Positions 1 through 13,270 are shown, counted from the stretch's first letter. The stretch: 64,000 bases of DNA from Lethocerus indicus (GCA_019843655.1 JACDQD010000005.1:3189575-3253574), one strand, 5' to 3'. Program-made: numbers and translations. The notes: generated by a model not told the origin, from the letters alone.

Positions 1-1773
1 TGGCGGTACGAATCAGGTAATTATATTTGAATTTTGCATTATAAAAGAATCATACGCGCTAAATACGTTTTTTAATTAATTAATTTGTTTCATAAGTTTG
101 TTCTTTTTTATACACGATTTAATAAAATAAAAATATTTTATATTTGTCCAGGATACGTCTTTTTCGGGTTTCCCTCAAACACTGTGCTGTGTTTTTAAGA
201 TAACTGTGCTATTAAGAATTTTAATGAAACTTCGCCCGAAATCATAGATTTAATTATTAAGATCCCGATGCACGGCTTTCAACTTGCATTTCCACTGTTT
301 GCTCGATATACAAAAATATACAAAATATTCTTTGCTTACTTGTCCCCTGATTTCACCCCATTTTTTATACACAATAATTTCAAAATATATCGATATTAAA
401 ATCGAAGATTATAACGGGTGTCGTGATAAAACTGTAAGTTTAGACATAGGGGAAAAATTGCTAATGTCCCGGGCGATTTTGCCGGCCCTTATCAGATTTA
501 CTGTCGAGATTATTGGACGTTTCGAAAGCGCCTGTTTCTTCTGTTAATTATTCAAACAGAATGGCATAGAATGCGACTCTGCGCGGCGGTGGAAAGTGGT
601 GAGGGGCTGAGCGGGGGCCGCTGCTTACGTCCGCGTCACTGGCTGCTAACGATGCAGTTAATAACATTTTTATCTCGGCTCTAATTGCACTTTAAAGCGA
701 GAACCCCGGTTTCCCCCATTTTTTATACAACTCCTTTTTTTAACATTATTTCTATTTATTTCTTTTTATCAACGGTGCTCCAGACGGTCCTCGGTCCTAG
801 GTGACCGGGCGAAAAACAATTTCGCGAATCAAAAGCTAGATTAGTACCCAGAGGCGAAGTTAAGTAATTTTATTTTATTTTTTACTTCTACTTTTGAAGA
901 ACTCAATTTCCGTAATTGAAAACTCCGTAACATAAACAGACCTTAAGGACTCAGCCAGAGACTATTGCAAAGCCTTATTATAGAAATAGTAGGGATTATT
1001 TCTTCAGGGAAATAACAATTATTTTCACACAGTTTAAGTTTCAAGATACTGTAGAATATACAAAAGTGTGCTACACCTCATTCTTTAAGCCGTCATTTTT
1101 ATTGCATTAAGATGAAAAAGGCAATAAGTACATTTGAGATCGTGAAATTCCCGTGTGTCCCAGACCCTCGCATAACACCTCCGAAGTATCTGAAATTTGG
1201 GATATTTTCAAGCTTTCTTGGAATTGTTGCTATCTGTATTGTCACAGTTCCAAATTTCCTAGCAGTTACCAAATTTGTGGAAAGATGAAAGGGAAAATCC
1301 ACTTAGAGCATTAAATATTATACGTCGTAATATACATCATATATAACACAACATGAACCTGCGATTGTTGGTTGATAATATGATTGCATTGCGAACGCGA
1401 CAAACAAGAAATCGGTTTCGGAATTGGTTTCTGATCGCTCAATTCGAACCGCAAGTGGCTTTCTTTGTTGTCCTAAGATAGTTTATAAGCTGTTCCAACA
1501 CAAAACGGGAGCCGGGCTTTCGTTTAATATTCCCCGAGGGGTGGTAAATCTAGCAGATAATTACTCCCTAATTGGTTATAGTGGTAAGTGGTAGGGGGTA
1601 TGTTTAAGTTAACGGGGATGTCGGGGGCAGTTACGGGACTGACCTCTCCCCCTATAAAGCAATTGGTGTTATTGGTCGTTTAGATAATGGTTTTACAGAT
1701 ATTAACCTATTGGACACTGGAGAAGGCTGAGAAATTTAGCTTTGGAGTTTTTGACACCAAGTGTTCTTAGAGT
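1..1773. other. AT-rich non-coding stretch
   Basis: I see no gene here. Most of it is AT-rich. A GC-richer patch at about 550-720 contains CGCGGCGG and GGGGGCCGC words, and a second patch lies at about 1540-1660. Open frames at 284-547 (+) and 1099-1302 (-) have no recognisable domain and look like chance frames. Confidence 0.5.
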
Positions 1774-1875
1774 ATGGATTTACAGCAAGTTTTAAACGGA
1801 GTTGGTCAACCATGTTTATTTGGACCTAAACTTATTCTCTTTCTCACCATAGTAGTTATTCTGTTAATAATATAG
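1774..1875 (+). CDS. Very short ORF with one hydrophobic segment, unproven
   Basis: An ATG-started frame of 33 codons ends in TAG. It reads MDLQQVLNGVGQPCLFGPKL followed by a run of about 13 aliphatic residues that would make one membrane segment. The order (short acidic/amphipathic start, V-G-x motif, hydrophobic helix) faintly recalls the first residues of SLC22-type organic ion transporters, but the length is too small to support the family. No convincing splice donor follows. It could be a small membrane peptide, the first exon of a larger gene, or chance. No neighbouring exon was found. Confidence 0.15.
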   Translation: MDLQQVLNGVGQPCLFGPKLILFLTIVVILLII

Positions 1876-3076
1876 TGAGATTAAAATTAGCAGAAGAAGA
1901 AGTATCCTGTTAATATTGACGTTTAGTATAATTTAATACACAAATATATTAAAGGTACTATAATAATCCAATCGCCGTTTGGGTAATTTAATGGAAATTC
2001 CGGAGTAACAAATTTCAACTGATCAAACGAGAAGAGTTCATAAACTCGAGTATACTCATTAGAATAAAGGACCGATATTGTGAAGGCAGATTTCATACAA
2101 CACAATTTCGGCTCGCAAAATTCGGGGAATAATTTTCCGGCCCGTCCATTTTTCTCTGTGGAAATCGTTTACGTTAATACACATTTTAAAATAATATATG
2201 CGAGATTAAACTACGCGATTCCCGGAACAGAATCCACCTGAAATATCGCTTGTGTATAATTGGTTAATTTGTACAGACGGCAGACGGGCCGTTTGCAAGG
2301 CTATTTCAACTGCATGACTGGCTGAGGAACGGATATATTTGTGTGCAGTTTATATGTTATAAATTATTATGAGTTGTAGCTGTAATTTTATACCGAAAAC
2401 TTATAATATACGGATTTTACTAACGAATAGGATTATTCAAAAATGTCTAGTATTATTCTAAGATTTAATTAATACATTCAGTTGCCCCATCGTTGATCGT
2501 CCTAGAATTTTCGGAATACTGAAACCGGGAGTGTACCGGCTAGACCGCGATAAGGTATGGGGTAGAACCAGAGCCCGATTATGTGGGTGGGAAACAAAGA
2601 GGGAAGAGCACAAATATCGCGTAGTTAATTCCGGGAAGCTGGCCGGGTAACGGGATACCAAAGTGGTACTGGGTGGGCCAAAGTACCGCTGGGAAGGTAG
2701 TTAAAAAGCGGGCCAGATTAGGGGAGTAGGGGAGAGCGCCGAGATTTACAAGGCGCAGGAGAATGTTAACTTCCGCCCCGGGCCAAGAAAATTTCCCAAA
2801 CCGACCGCCAAGGTTTTCCTACCCAGTCGGTATTTTAACTTTCCGGTGATGGAAATAATCGCGGCTGTTTCGTGCTAATGACGCCGGATTACGATCCTGA
2901 CCGGTTAACTGCCCCAGCCCTAACCCAACACGCCTGATTCGACATTATTCCGGGTGCAAATAATTTATTAGTAGATTCTTCCTTCTGAAAGTATTTCCGC
3001 GGTTGGGACATTTTTGCGATTCAAATTCGACGCGGTTATTCGATCGCGGCAGAACCATAAACAAGTATAGTGCGCC
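1876..3076. other. Non-coding; GC-richer island at about 2530-2960
   Basis: AT-rich up to about 2500, then a GC-richer island (edges approximate) with GCCGGG, CCCGGG and TAACGGG words. The frames at 1923-2105 and 2458-2661 on the minus strand show no domain. No RNA gene or repeat was seen. Confidence 0.45.
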
Positions 3077-3319
3077 TTAATGAGTTAACCTGGAATAGTT
3101 TAGTGCCTTGCCCGATTTAAAATTGTGATACTGTGGCAAAACAGTATCGACATATGAGATTATGAGTGGGAGAACTAAATCAAGTTTATTATCGTTGTTT
3201 TCACAACAAAAATGGACATTGGTTGGGCGGAAAATCCTGAAATCAGTATCAGCATTGGGATATGTAGAGAACTGAGCTCCGGCTGTAAGAACCCCAACAA
3301 GTTTAAGGGGTGCTCTCAA
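3077..3319 (-). mobile_element. Possible Jockey-type LINE endonuclease fragment
   Basis: The minus-strand frame (about 80 codons) contains DFRIFRPTNVHF, then KLDLVL, then ISYVDTVLPQYHN. In Jockey-clade LINEs the C-terminal half of the AP-endonuclease has the order '..I..P..PTHF....D.LD..L.......V....LSSDH'. The spacing of P-x-x-x-H-F, L-D-x-x-L and the following V-D-x-x-L fits, but the catalytic SDH at the end is replaced (KSGK). No flanking endonuclease motifs were recovered upstream at 3320-3480. Other Jockey relics in the window (14.1, 19.3, 35.2 and 56.0 kb) make this reading more likely. A chance frame remains possible. Confidence 0.4.
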
Positions 3320-6300
3320 CCCCTCAAGGGGTGTAAAAGATTAGGGGTTGGTTCCCTGCGAGTCGGACCCGGGAAGATTTACAAGCCTAGAGAGAACCTT
3401 AACTTCTTAACGGTGGCACATAAACAACACATCCTTAACACAATTTCCAACACTCGGCCCCGTTCCTGATTTATTCGGACGCAAGTAGTCTGCACAACGG
3501 ACTTATAAATCTTAAACAGTTCAGCTACCCTATAAAAAGGTGGCTAGTTGTCGACCCTTAAATCACAACCAGGGGATGGTTCTCCCTCATAACGCGAGAC
3601 CGCCCGGATTTATTCAAAACAAGGCATACAGCACTAAGTCACCGGGATTTTTCAGAACACGTATACAGCATGTGCATATTGCATTGGAACATTCCAAGTT
3701 GAAGTAAGAATAAATATTTTCTTTCCGTTGTTAATAATATGTTAATTCCGCCTGTCCGTAGAAAATTTTTTCCTTCAATGACATACAATTACAAGAAAAC
3801 CGAATTTAAAGAAAGGTGACATCTTTGTAATACATTTCTAATCAAAGAAGAGAAACGGCCCTGATAATATTCTTACGAGAAAAAGTAATAAATGAATAGT
3901 GCGGAATGCGAAACATTAAAGGACGATACGCATGAATGAACGGGAAAAATTGAAAAAACGAAAATAACAGTCTAGATTAATAATAGTGGAACAATATTAA
4001 TGCTTGGATAAGCATAAATCTTATAAAACCCATATTATTATTGTTTATCGAGTTATGGAATGCCTCCTTCGTTCTTATATTTCAGTTGCAAGGAACAAAT
4101 TTAGTTGGCTTCCCTAAAATTCCTTTTCGGTATTTATTTTTCTTTACGAACTTTCGAACATTGAAAACATTGCATTCATTATAAGTATTTAATTGACGGG
4201 GCATTTCTACGTCGTTTTCAATACGGCTTCGTATATTGTGAGTTTGTTGGCTGAGGTCAATTCTGATAGCCCGTTTAATTTTCAAATGGCAACAAAAACG
4301 GCCATTGATTCGTGTACGGGGAGCCATCCTGCTTAGGCGGCGTACGATTCTTTTTATCCTCCCGAATAAACAAAGTGTGTACGGACGAATCAGACTTGAC
4401 AAATCCTCGCCTCGAAAGGTGAGAGCCGGCTTCTAAATTGTCCCATCGGGGAATGTGCCCCGGCTCGGATGGAGTTGGAGGAAGGAGGAAGCGAGCGAGC
4501 TATGGACGGGGGCAAAGTTGTGTCGCCCAACTGTTTCCCCAAATTGGGCCGTACGTTTAGCCACCGGCTCAAAATATACCCAGACAAGAACAGTGACATT
4601 GTTTCACAGTCTAAAATCTGCGATGACTTAAGTTCACGATTAAAGCCGTGCAGTTAGCTTAGTTGGCGTGTTCAGTTTTGAAAATCGTAATTAAATCATA
4701 CGTACTAGCAAAATGCGTTGTATATCAACTTTAATCGCGGTCTAAATATAAAAATTGCCGTGGAAATACATTTACATACATTTCTTAATAACTCGAACAA
4801 AGGGATGTTTAAATGATAATTTAAGCGATTGAGATAATAATTCCAATTTACTTTATTTCAAAATTGATAACAATGACGAGTTACTCAACAGTGAGAGTAC
4901 AAACAGAATGCACCACACTAATATACCTGAGTGACTCAACTATACTGTAGTCTGCAAATTAAATAAGCACAGAAGGTAGGTTTAGTATAATATTTTCATA
5001 TTTAAATTTTGACTGTTTTATAGTGACGAGTTGTTAACGCAGAATCTACAGCCGGCGGGAAGAGAAAGACGAATGTAAAATTTTTTATACGAAAGGAATT
5101 ATTTTTTCCATAAAAAACTCGTTTTATTAACTCGTTAGAAAAATATTTGCCTTCGAGCGGCCAATATTACGGAGGCAGTCGGTGAATAGCGCCAATGAAA
5201 GATGGAAACTACTCACTTAGCCAACAGCGTGTAATGATTGGTCTGCCAAAAAAGACCATTATTACCATCATCATCGATGAATTATTGGATTCTTTTTTTA
5301 CCCGGACCCGGGAATTTCGCGATCCGTGGCCCAGTCACGCTTAAACGGCTCCGATTGGCTGCTCTCACCCCTTAATCCGTCAATGTTATTAATTTTTCAG
5401 CCCCAGAGGAAAATAGGGCCGATTCACCGCTTTCCAATTCCAACCGTTTTCCTCTAATTCTTATTCCTTCTTTCAATTTTTTCTTTTTTTTTTTTAATAA
5501 CAAAATTATCCCTTTCCCCCCGAAGTGTCTCCTAGGGGTCTGGGCTGGAAATTGTTCAAAATTTTCCAGCGGATTAACCCCTTTATTTAGGGGGAGGAGG
5601 AGGGAGGCATCTTTCCCGTTTTGCCGAGAAAGGGGAGAAATAAGTTTCCCACCCGATCTCTCCCAATTTCAGGCTCAATCAACCGAGTTAAAGACCGGGC
5701 TGGCGATCGGGCTATTTTCGGAAGTCAGCCGCGGCCCTAGTGACCAGCCCAATTCGAAAGTGATTCGTACAAAGTATGTGTACTTCGTCAGAGGGGGGTT
5801 TCGCTTAAACATTTTACTGGTTTGGCAACTAAGTGATTTTTCACTAAAAGATGAGGAGCGCTTGAAGTCCAGCTAACACCAAACAAAGTTCATAATCGAT
5901 ACCGATCGCCATAGTACAACACGAGAGATGGCAAAGAAGCTAAATGTATTCCAAACATGCATTGAAAACTATTTGAATCATCTTGGGTATAAAAAATGCT
6001 TCTTAATAATCCGCAGATGAGAAAAATCCGCGAATATTTAGTTGCCGATCCAAGAAAATCCCGATAAATATTAAAATACATATTTTTACGTAACAATTTT
6101 ATATTAAACATGATCAAGAATGAAAAGGCAAATCTCAACAGCTTACTTTATCCAACCGTTTCAGGTAGTGCAGAGAACACTGTGTAAAAATATAAACACA
6201 GTCATTTAAGGTCAGTCATCAAAATTAGTTCGTAGAAACTCCCCCTTTTTAACTGGGCGAAATACGCACTGAATAGTAGTCCAGTCACCTTCGGCGAGCT

Positions 6301-8159
6301 TCAAACACGTATGTCTCAATATAGCTTTATAAGGTGCGGTGGGCATTACAGCGACTGTGTGGAAAGTCCCTGGCGGTTAACCGCCGAAAATGAGTGTAAA
6401 TTGTTTTCCTGGCACTATAACACACGGATTTATCAGTAAATTAACGGCATTAATACGACACGGCCGCTCATGACCCCGCCCATAATATACAACTTACACG
6501 CAATACGGTCGTTCGCACCGAGCAGAAGAAGTGGGCCGTGATCACACGGGAGAAGGTCCTCACGTGCGAATCAATACTTTGCGCATCAATTAGAAAATTA
6601 ATTACATCAATATTTTTTTCTAAGAAACAATTAAAAATATGAGAAACTTACGAAACTAAAATATTATAGACTAATACGGTCGCTCGAATCAATTTGCCGA
6701 GTTGTTTACAGACGCTTTATTTATATATTCTTAACTACCCGATCAACACGCACGATTTGAGGAACAATTTTCTTTTATGACTTTAAACAGGAGCGCTACC
6801 CCCGCCAGAACCACCATTAGGTCTCGTTGCCGAGGGCTTTCGAAATTGTTTTCCGGGACGTATAAAAATGGAGTCGGCCATATTAAAGGGAGTGTTGGCC
6901 CCATCTTACGATCGGATAATTAATTAACTGACGAGACGCGTGCGAAAAAACCTTCAGAACGCGAAAGGGCGATTAGGCTGAATGGGCAGTGAGTGAACTC
7001 ATGAAATTTTCCAGTACACACAGGGACAGTTTCAATGGGGATAGAGTAATTCTTTTGTCAGAATGTTGTTACTGGGCGCACGATTATTTTCTTATATAAT
7101 GGTTACTTTAATTCCTATATTTCGTTATATTATTACATACAGTTACTGGATCGAAACAGGAGATAACTCGCTCTGCCCTATATTGTTTTACTTTTGGGAA
7201 AAATGTACGAAAATCTATCTATCGGCGCGTACCAGCCGTGCGTTTGTCTTTTCTAGGACCTCCAGCCGGGAACACAACAGGCCCAACGTCTCACGGCCCT
7301 TTTGGCAAATTTTGCCAATTCAGCTGTGCATAACATCTTCTTTGCCCTGAACAAAGGTCCTTTGATGTTTCGAGAGGAGGAGAAACCTCTGTTGAAGAGG
7401 CAAAAAATCCTTGTTATTAGAAATGGACCGACACTAAAACTGTTGGATATATATTCCCTGAGGTAAACAGATTTTAATTTGTTTTCTTCTTCAGCCGATA
7501 TACCTAATATTGGAAGATGTATTTTATTGGAACGCGTAGTTACAATTATAGGATGATGGGTTATTTTTGTTCACTATGAGGATACAGCACAGTTACAGAG
7601 ACCGTATGTATATCATTACTTTAAACTGTTCTATTAATACTACACTATCGGTGTATAAAATTTAAATAATTTTATAATAACTCTATAGACGTTCCATACT
7701 GTAGTTGACAGATTAGAAGGAATAAGAGAAGTTGATGCGTATAAACTCCAAAATCATAAACAGTTAAATTACCTTTACTCCACTTGATTGACCTGATAAA
7801 AACGGTTTTTATGAACTGTAAAAATCAGTGTTTAAGACTCTTTTATAAGTCTTCGAACATTTATAAGCTGTCTTATCGGATTAAATTCCTTACCAGCGAA
7901 TGGTAGCTGTATACTGATACTAACTTAGTAATTGTGAGGGGTGTTGTTTAGTGTGTAATTGATTTGTGTATAGGGCGTTAATGTGTGGTGGGGTCCCCAT
8001 ACTCCTGTACACCTCTTGAGTTCCCGGCGCTTACGGCCGCTCACATCTTCTGTACGGAGGTTTACGTATAAATGTTCAGGAACAATGTACGATTTTCAAT
8101 GAGAAAAATAAAAAAAAAATACACGTAAAAATGAAATCGCGGAATCTCGATTAAAACCG
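3320..8159. other. Long non-coding stretch with small GC-richer islands
   Basis: No gene was recognised. Islands (edges approximate) lie at 4400-4600, 5300-5740 and 6780-6960; the rest is AT-rich. A TATAAAAAGG word stands at 3531-3540 with a TCACA 22 bases downstream, a possible core promoter with no gene after it. The 106-codon minus frame at 4082-4402 is rich in Arg and Lys but shows no family motif. The frames at 5890-6138 (-) and 7063-7350 (+) are likewise unrecognised. Confidence 0.4.
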
Positions 8160-8740
8160 GGGAAGGGGGCGGATCGAATTTCGAAACGGAAGCCTAAATA
8201 TCTACTTGCAGGCTTGAAGGATTAAGTGGTTATTCCATTATTCGGGGAAACGGTGCAGAAATTAAAAATAACTAGCGGACATGAACTCGGTACACGACAA
8301 GCGATACCATCTGCGAATAACAAAAACCGGTTCTGTGCATCGGGACTAATTACCCAGGCGGCAGCAACCGGGCACGTTATTAGCGGCTATTTTTCGGCCG
8401 CCGCCCGGATAGAGTTATCGCGAAAATACAATAACAAAATAACAGATTTTAATCCCACTAGGGCGGTTCGATAGAATCGACCGGGGCCTATTTTCAAACC
8501 TAGCGGCGCAAAAAGCGGATTGGCCCAATCACGAGCGGGTCACGAGAGTTACGAGCAATTCAACGTCGAATTTCGTCCCTTCTTTTGAAATCAATCGCGC
8601 CGTACATTTCAATCAGTTTGTTTGCCGCTGATTATTCAAATGTTCGCTGGGTGGCGCCGCTCCAATTGAGTGAATTTACGAGTGATATTTCATACGAATA
8701 TTTCAATGCAGACTGCGACGCTAATTAAAATGTCCCCCGT
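8160..8740. other. GC-richer island, candidate regulatory DNA
   Basis: The block runs GC-rich with many CpGs (GGCCGCCGCCCGG near 8396, CGAATTTCG words) between AT-rich flanks. The frame at 8226-8474 covers part of it but shows no domain. Function is inferred only from composition. Confidence 0.35.
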
Positions 8741-10554
8741 CGGAACAGAGTACAGAGTGTATTTCATCAAATAGCCGGTTTCAAAGTAAAGTGAAATATT
8801 CTTGTTTCATTACTGCGTCTAATTTAAGATAAAACGTCATCACACATACACACTACATTGAGCATTTTTCGACATCACACAGTATGTCATTCTCATTCCT
8901 GATATATGACAAATTGGGAACTATTATTCACCTCGCGTCCACTCATAATGGAATTTTTAATTACTCGAGTCTGTCCTGTCTTGGTACCAATAAAATTTCA
9001 ATTTTATTGTCCTTGTGTTAAACTCGTAATTTTGTTCACCAATATCTCGGTTGTTTGTTACTGCATGCGGAATACCAATAGGGAGAGGCAGATGGCTAAA
9101 CACAAGTATTCCGGGGGTCTCGCTAAAGTTATACATATACTCACCACCATATTGAGATTTTCCGAAATAGAATAGGTTTAGGAGAAGAACCAACAAGCGA
9201 GAGGAGACTATTATTAAGAGATTGCGGTCCTGCTGTCGAATGCTCAGACTTTGCTGTAAACAAATTTTCAATGGATGGAGGGTTATTGCATCATCGGTGG
9301 TACAGACGACCGAGTGTACATGCCGCAGGAGGAGGCCTACATGTGAGTACAGAAGCCGGATTCTCCACACCCCCTTACAGGATATGCGGCATTCATGTTA
9401 TGCAGATGAGAGTCCGAGATTGTGTGAGAGAGGGCGTACGTGTGACTAGAGAAGAGAGGCGGTGTTGGGATCCCGCGTAATTAGTGTTTCGGGTCGGGCA
9501 CACAAACACGCGCCCGAACACAGTCGCAGGGACAAAGGGGAAACCCTAGCCCTCTTCGGTGGGGGTTGTTCGTTATTGGTCGTTTATTCGGGGGACCGCG
9601 GGACAATAAATTCGGTTATAATCTAAATTCAAAACATCCCCCGGACGGCCCCCGGCGTCGCGACGCCGCACCCTCCCCCTCCCACCCTTTCGGCCAATTG
9701 CAGGCTATTAGTCTGTTTCATTAACGCAATAAAAAAGACGACCTCCCCCACCGTGGAACTATCCACTATCTACGGACCAATAACGGAAAACATAATTATT
9801 AACCCCGGGGTATTAACCGGGACCGGATTATGCGACGGACACGTACGGCTTTATAATATATTATGTTGCGGTGTATTTCGGGCCTAATAAAGCGCCAGAA
9901 TTCGACTGTAAATCACGCATTCCTAATTGTAATTATGGCCGCAGCCAGCCACGCACCTATGCGGCGTTCGGCTAATAGAGGAAAATTGATGCTTGAAATT
10001 ATACAGCTAATAAGTTTTTTAGCCGATTATTTTAGGCGGATTTAACGGCTGGACAATGAGAACGATCCTGTCAGACGTATTACGTTTTCATTTCAGGCTT
10101 GCTGTTAACTTGTGGAAATATAAGTTTGGAATTATTGAAGTATACAGTTATACAGACGCCGGGTTGTGGAGTAAAACCTAAATATTTGAAAAAGGATAAG
10201 TGTCAAAACTAGAGGTTTGAGGTGAGGAAAGTGAACCGATATACTACGCCTTCATTACTCGCCGGTCTTGATGGTTAGTATCACAAGCGCCGTGCAAACT
10301 GAAACCCTTTTATTAAGTGTTGAAATACGCATTATTCTAACGTTATAGACTATAAAACACGCAATAATCATTCATTCTCAAATAATCCTCTTAAGAAAGA
10401 TACAATCTGATTTTTGACCATAATTAAATAAAATGATTAAATATATAGTATTTCAACATTCTGCATACAAAAAAAAGTTGACACGCTAAAATTCTTTCTT
10501 AATTTATCGATTGATTTCGATCGATGAGGAAATAAAAGTTATAACAGCTTACAA
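8741..10554. other. Non-coding; GC-richer island at about 9200-9840
   Basis: The first part is AT-rich. From about 9200 a GC-richer segment with GGGGACCGCGGGAC and CGGCGTCGCGACGCCG (around 9593 and 9653) follows. The 137-codon minus frame at 8957-9370 and overlapping plus frames at 9222-9480 are mutually contradictory and carry no motif. A YADE tetrapeptide at about 9400 resembles an RT active site only by chance. Confidence 0.4.
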
Positions 10555-10660
10555 CATTAACGTGTATAGATGAAAGATTACGGAACAATTTTCCACCGAC
10601 TGACTTTATCACTCAATCATGTCAGAATTCAACAGGCGAGAACATAGTGGGTGTTAAAAG
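10555..10660 (+). repeat. Dispersed repeat, copy A
   Basis: Copy A shares with copy B (11449-11552) an identical 17-base core GTATAGATGAAAGATTA, a CAATTT(T)CC block, AACAGGCG and a terminal GTGTTAAAAG in the same order and nearly the same spacing. The two copies are about 894 bases apart in direct orientation. Length and spacing argue for an old repeat family or a local duplication. Family unknown. Confidence 0.6.
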
Positions 10661-11448
10661 TAAATTGTTTTCTGAATTAAAATCAATATTGGGCCTTTAT
10701 CCGGACCAATCTGAATTCCATGCCATTCTGACATTTTCAGAGTCAGGTTGTTGAAGATTCCATTAAAACCTGAAAACGTTAAAATATAAATGTTAAAACC
10801 AGAATGTAACAGCCGTTTATTCCACCGAACTAGAACAATCACTTTTCACGACAGACATCTAAACAACATTCCCAATCTAAGAAATAAATGGAATATAATT
10901 GCGAGTACATGAACTTTATAAAATATTCACGTATAAGTTAGCGACAGTGTCGCCAAAGGACGAAAGGAATCCTTCTCAGGGTAGAAGTGTGCCGACCGTC
11001 AATGTTGGATTAACGGGGCCCTCGGAACACTTGCGTTTAGCCATCTCTCTCAATTTATTGTATCGTAACATATAAAAGGACAAGGAATCAAATGAGCAGA
11101 CAGACCTAGGCAACAGTCTCATCATCATCAAGCGTTTTTAAGTAGTTTTGGTTCAATCAATTCTGCTTGGACTATGATTGAGTTTCTCTCATCAAAATCT
11201 TCTCAGGGTTAGACATTTATGCAAATAAATTTTCCGTCATTGGTCTTTAGGTTTATGCCTTAGAACTTGTGTTCAGTGATGTATTATTCAGCGAGGTAGC
11301 TGGACCCGCAAACTAGATATAAGGATGCTTCACAAGGTAAGGAGGTCTCAATTCGTGGAGCTCTCTCCGCCCAATACTGCGTATAGGAAATACACGCCCG
11401 CACTATAAAATATCGTAAGGGCCCGCTACAATTTGTAAGAGGTTACAG
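10661..11448. other. Spacer between the repeat pair, non-coding
   Basis: No gene seen. There is a TATAAAAGG word at 11071 without a clear initiator. The minus frame at 10654-10842 overlaps the end of repeat copy A and shows no domain. If A and B are ends of one element, this spacer would be its interior, but no transposase motif was found. Confidence 0.35.
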
Positions 11449-11552
11449 CATTCACGCGTATAGATGAAAGATTATGAAAACAATTTCCGCCTCGAGGATT
11501 TATCGGGTGCCACCCCCCACCGCGTAGATTTAACAGGCGGGAGTGTTAAAAG
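11449..11552 (+). repeat. Dispersed repeat, copy B
   Basis: Direct-orientation partner of the repeat at 10555-10660. It has the same 17-base core and the same end word; the middle is diverged and carries an inserted C-rich tract (CCACCCCCCACCGCG). It borders the GC-richer block that follows. Confidence 0.6.
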
Positions 11553-12039
11553 GAGGGGTAGTTGTGAGTAGGGCCCCGATATTATGTCGGGATACGTCTG
11601 CCCTTTATGCCCTGCTGACATGCAGGCTGGCAGGAGATGGGGCTATCCCTCCAGGAGAAGACGGGGGGGGGGGCGTCGGACATGCGATCCGGCGCTTACT
11701 CGGCCCTCGGATCCCAAGATTGATTCCCGAAGGCTTCGTTCGGCCTATTTGCCGCCAGTCAACTGAACGTCCTCATCATCCCCCGTCTTACCTAGGTACG
11801 ACCCCCACCCTAAACGCTGAAGCTGTTAACACGCGATCTTAACTCACAACTAGACGTTTCGCGCTTTATCCTTATGATCGCGCCCTTAGGTACACTGTAC
11901 AAGGGTTAATTTGTGTACTCCCATCAAATCACGCTATTAGGCCGTGATATAGATGTCAACGGGTTATAAACTGTTCTAACTAGTTCTATTATAAATGATA
12001 GAAATTGGATTGAAGAAAGTCAGTAAAAACCCCATTTAA
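11553..12039. other. GC-richer block with an 11-G run
   Basis: The block contains an uninterrupted G11 at 11663-11673. Two overlapping plus frames (11543-11842 and 11584-11766) cross it in different phases. One reads YVCPLC near its start, but no further paired cysteines or histidines follow, so no zinc finger is claimed. Confidence 0.4.
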
Positions 12040-13270
12040 TATTTCCAAATTCCGAGCAGAAACGGACCGAACTTCATTTGACCTTACCTGATTTATCATA
12101 CAGCACAGGATTATTACTATAGACGGGGCCCACGAGTGGCGGGCCCGTTCATCCGGTTAATTGACCTGTGCCGGGAGGATCGTAAAACAAAATGTTCGAC
12201 TTTCAATTTTCGAGTGAAAGAAAAAACCCGACTTATTATAAGGGCCAGAAAAATAAAAGGGGGACGCAACCGTGGCCGAATAAAAACAAAGTGTCTTCCA
12301 GGATTTAAGCCGATATAAAAAGCCCTTCCTCCCGAACGATAAAAGGAAAGCCGGGTTGTAAGGATTAACCGCGGTGGAGGGAGTGGGAATTATCGTGCGC
12401 CAGAAATCGCCCCAGAATTGAAAACGAATATAGAAATCGTAAATAAAAATTAAACAGGAATCCTCCCTCGGCGCGGTTTTAATCTGGATAAGGACGCAGC
12501 AGGGCGGGGAAAAATCGCTTCGGAAACGACAATAGAGGATTATTGACCGGGAATTATATGGGGCCGGTGGGCCATACCCCGAAACTAACCGCCCCTAAAA
12601 ACTACCCCCCCGCCCCGACGGGATTTTTATAAATCACTTTATGGTTTTCAGCTTGGGTCGGACTGCTTGAAAAACCGTGGAAGAATTTATTGTCGGGCTC
12701 AATCGGGCCGCATTGTTTGTGGGCTTTTTATCGCGGCCAGAAGAAAATCGCCCGGTTCCCGGCCTTTTGATATATCAATATCCCAGACTACAGGCTGCAG
12801 GAAACTGGAGCGCAATATCGCTGCAGTGATGATGTCCTCCTCCTAAATTGCGCACTTATCATGGGCGAAAAAAAAAATTTGGAAATTCGCGGCTTGCCAG
12901 TCCACCAAAATTTGGGCCGACCCCCGTCGCGTGGGCGGATTTTTCAGAAGTAGCCGGCCGTCTGGAGAGTACGCCCACACGGGGGCCTACATAAGGGTGT
13001 CAAGTGGTCCCCGCCACTCTCGGAGACATAGGTCACGGCGGGAGGGGGTAGTGAGTGGGGGGTGTGTTGGGGGTGAAAGGGGGCAGTCTACATCCGTCAT
13101 TAATTTCTAGCACCAATTAGACCCGCCACTTCTCGTTTTCTCCAGACCGACCCCTTAACTTCTGGCTGGAGGGCGACACTGCGACCCCCAATCTAACCTA
13201 GGAGCAGTAGTGCGCACTTCACACGGCCCGCTAGAGGCAAACCCGCCGACCACACAACCGTTAAGTTGTC
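12040..13270. other. Large GC-richer island (about 1.2 kb)
   Basis: This is one of the two largest GC-richer islands. It carries many CpGs and repeated homeodomain- or Caudal-like words (TTTAT, TAATT, ATTAA) set in GC-rich DNA, for example around 12230-12600. CTGCAG occurs twice within 50 bases (near 12795 and 12830). No frame in it shows a domain. Edges are approximate. Confidence 0.4.

Noticed and set aside
3531..3567. Core promoter (TATAAAAAGG plus TCACA)
   Set aside because: Spacing is acceptable but no downstream gene or transcript signal exists; such words are common in AT-rich DNA.
8957..9370. 137-codon minus-strand ORF
   Set aside because: No recognisable domain and overlapping open frames in other phases.
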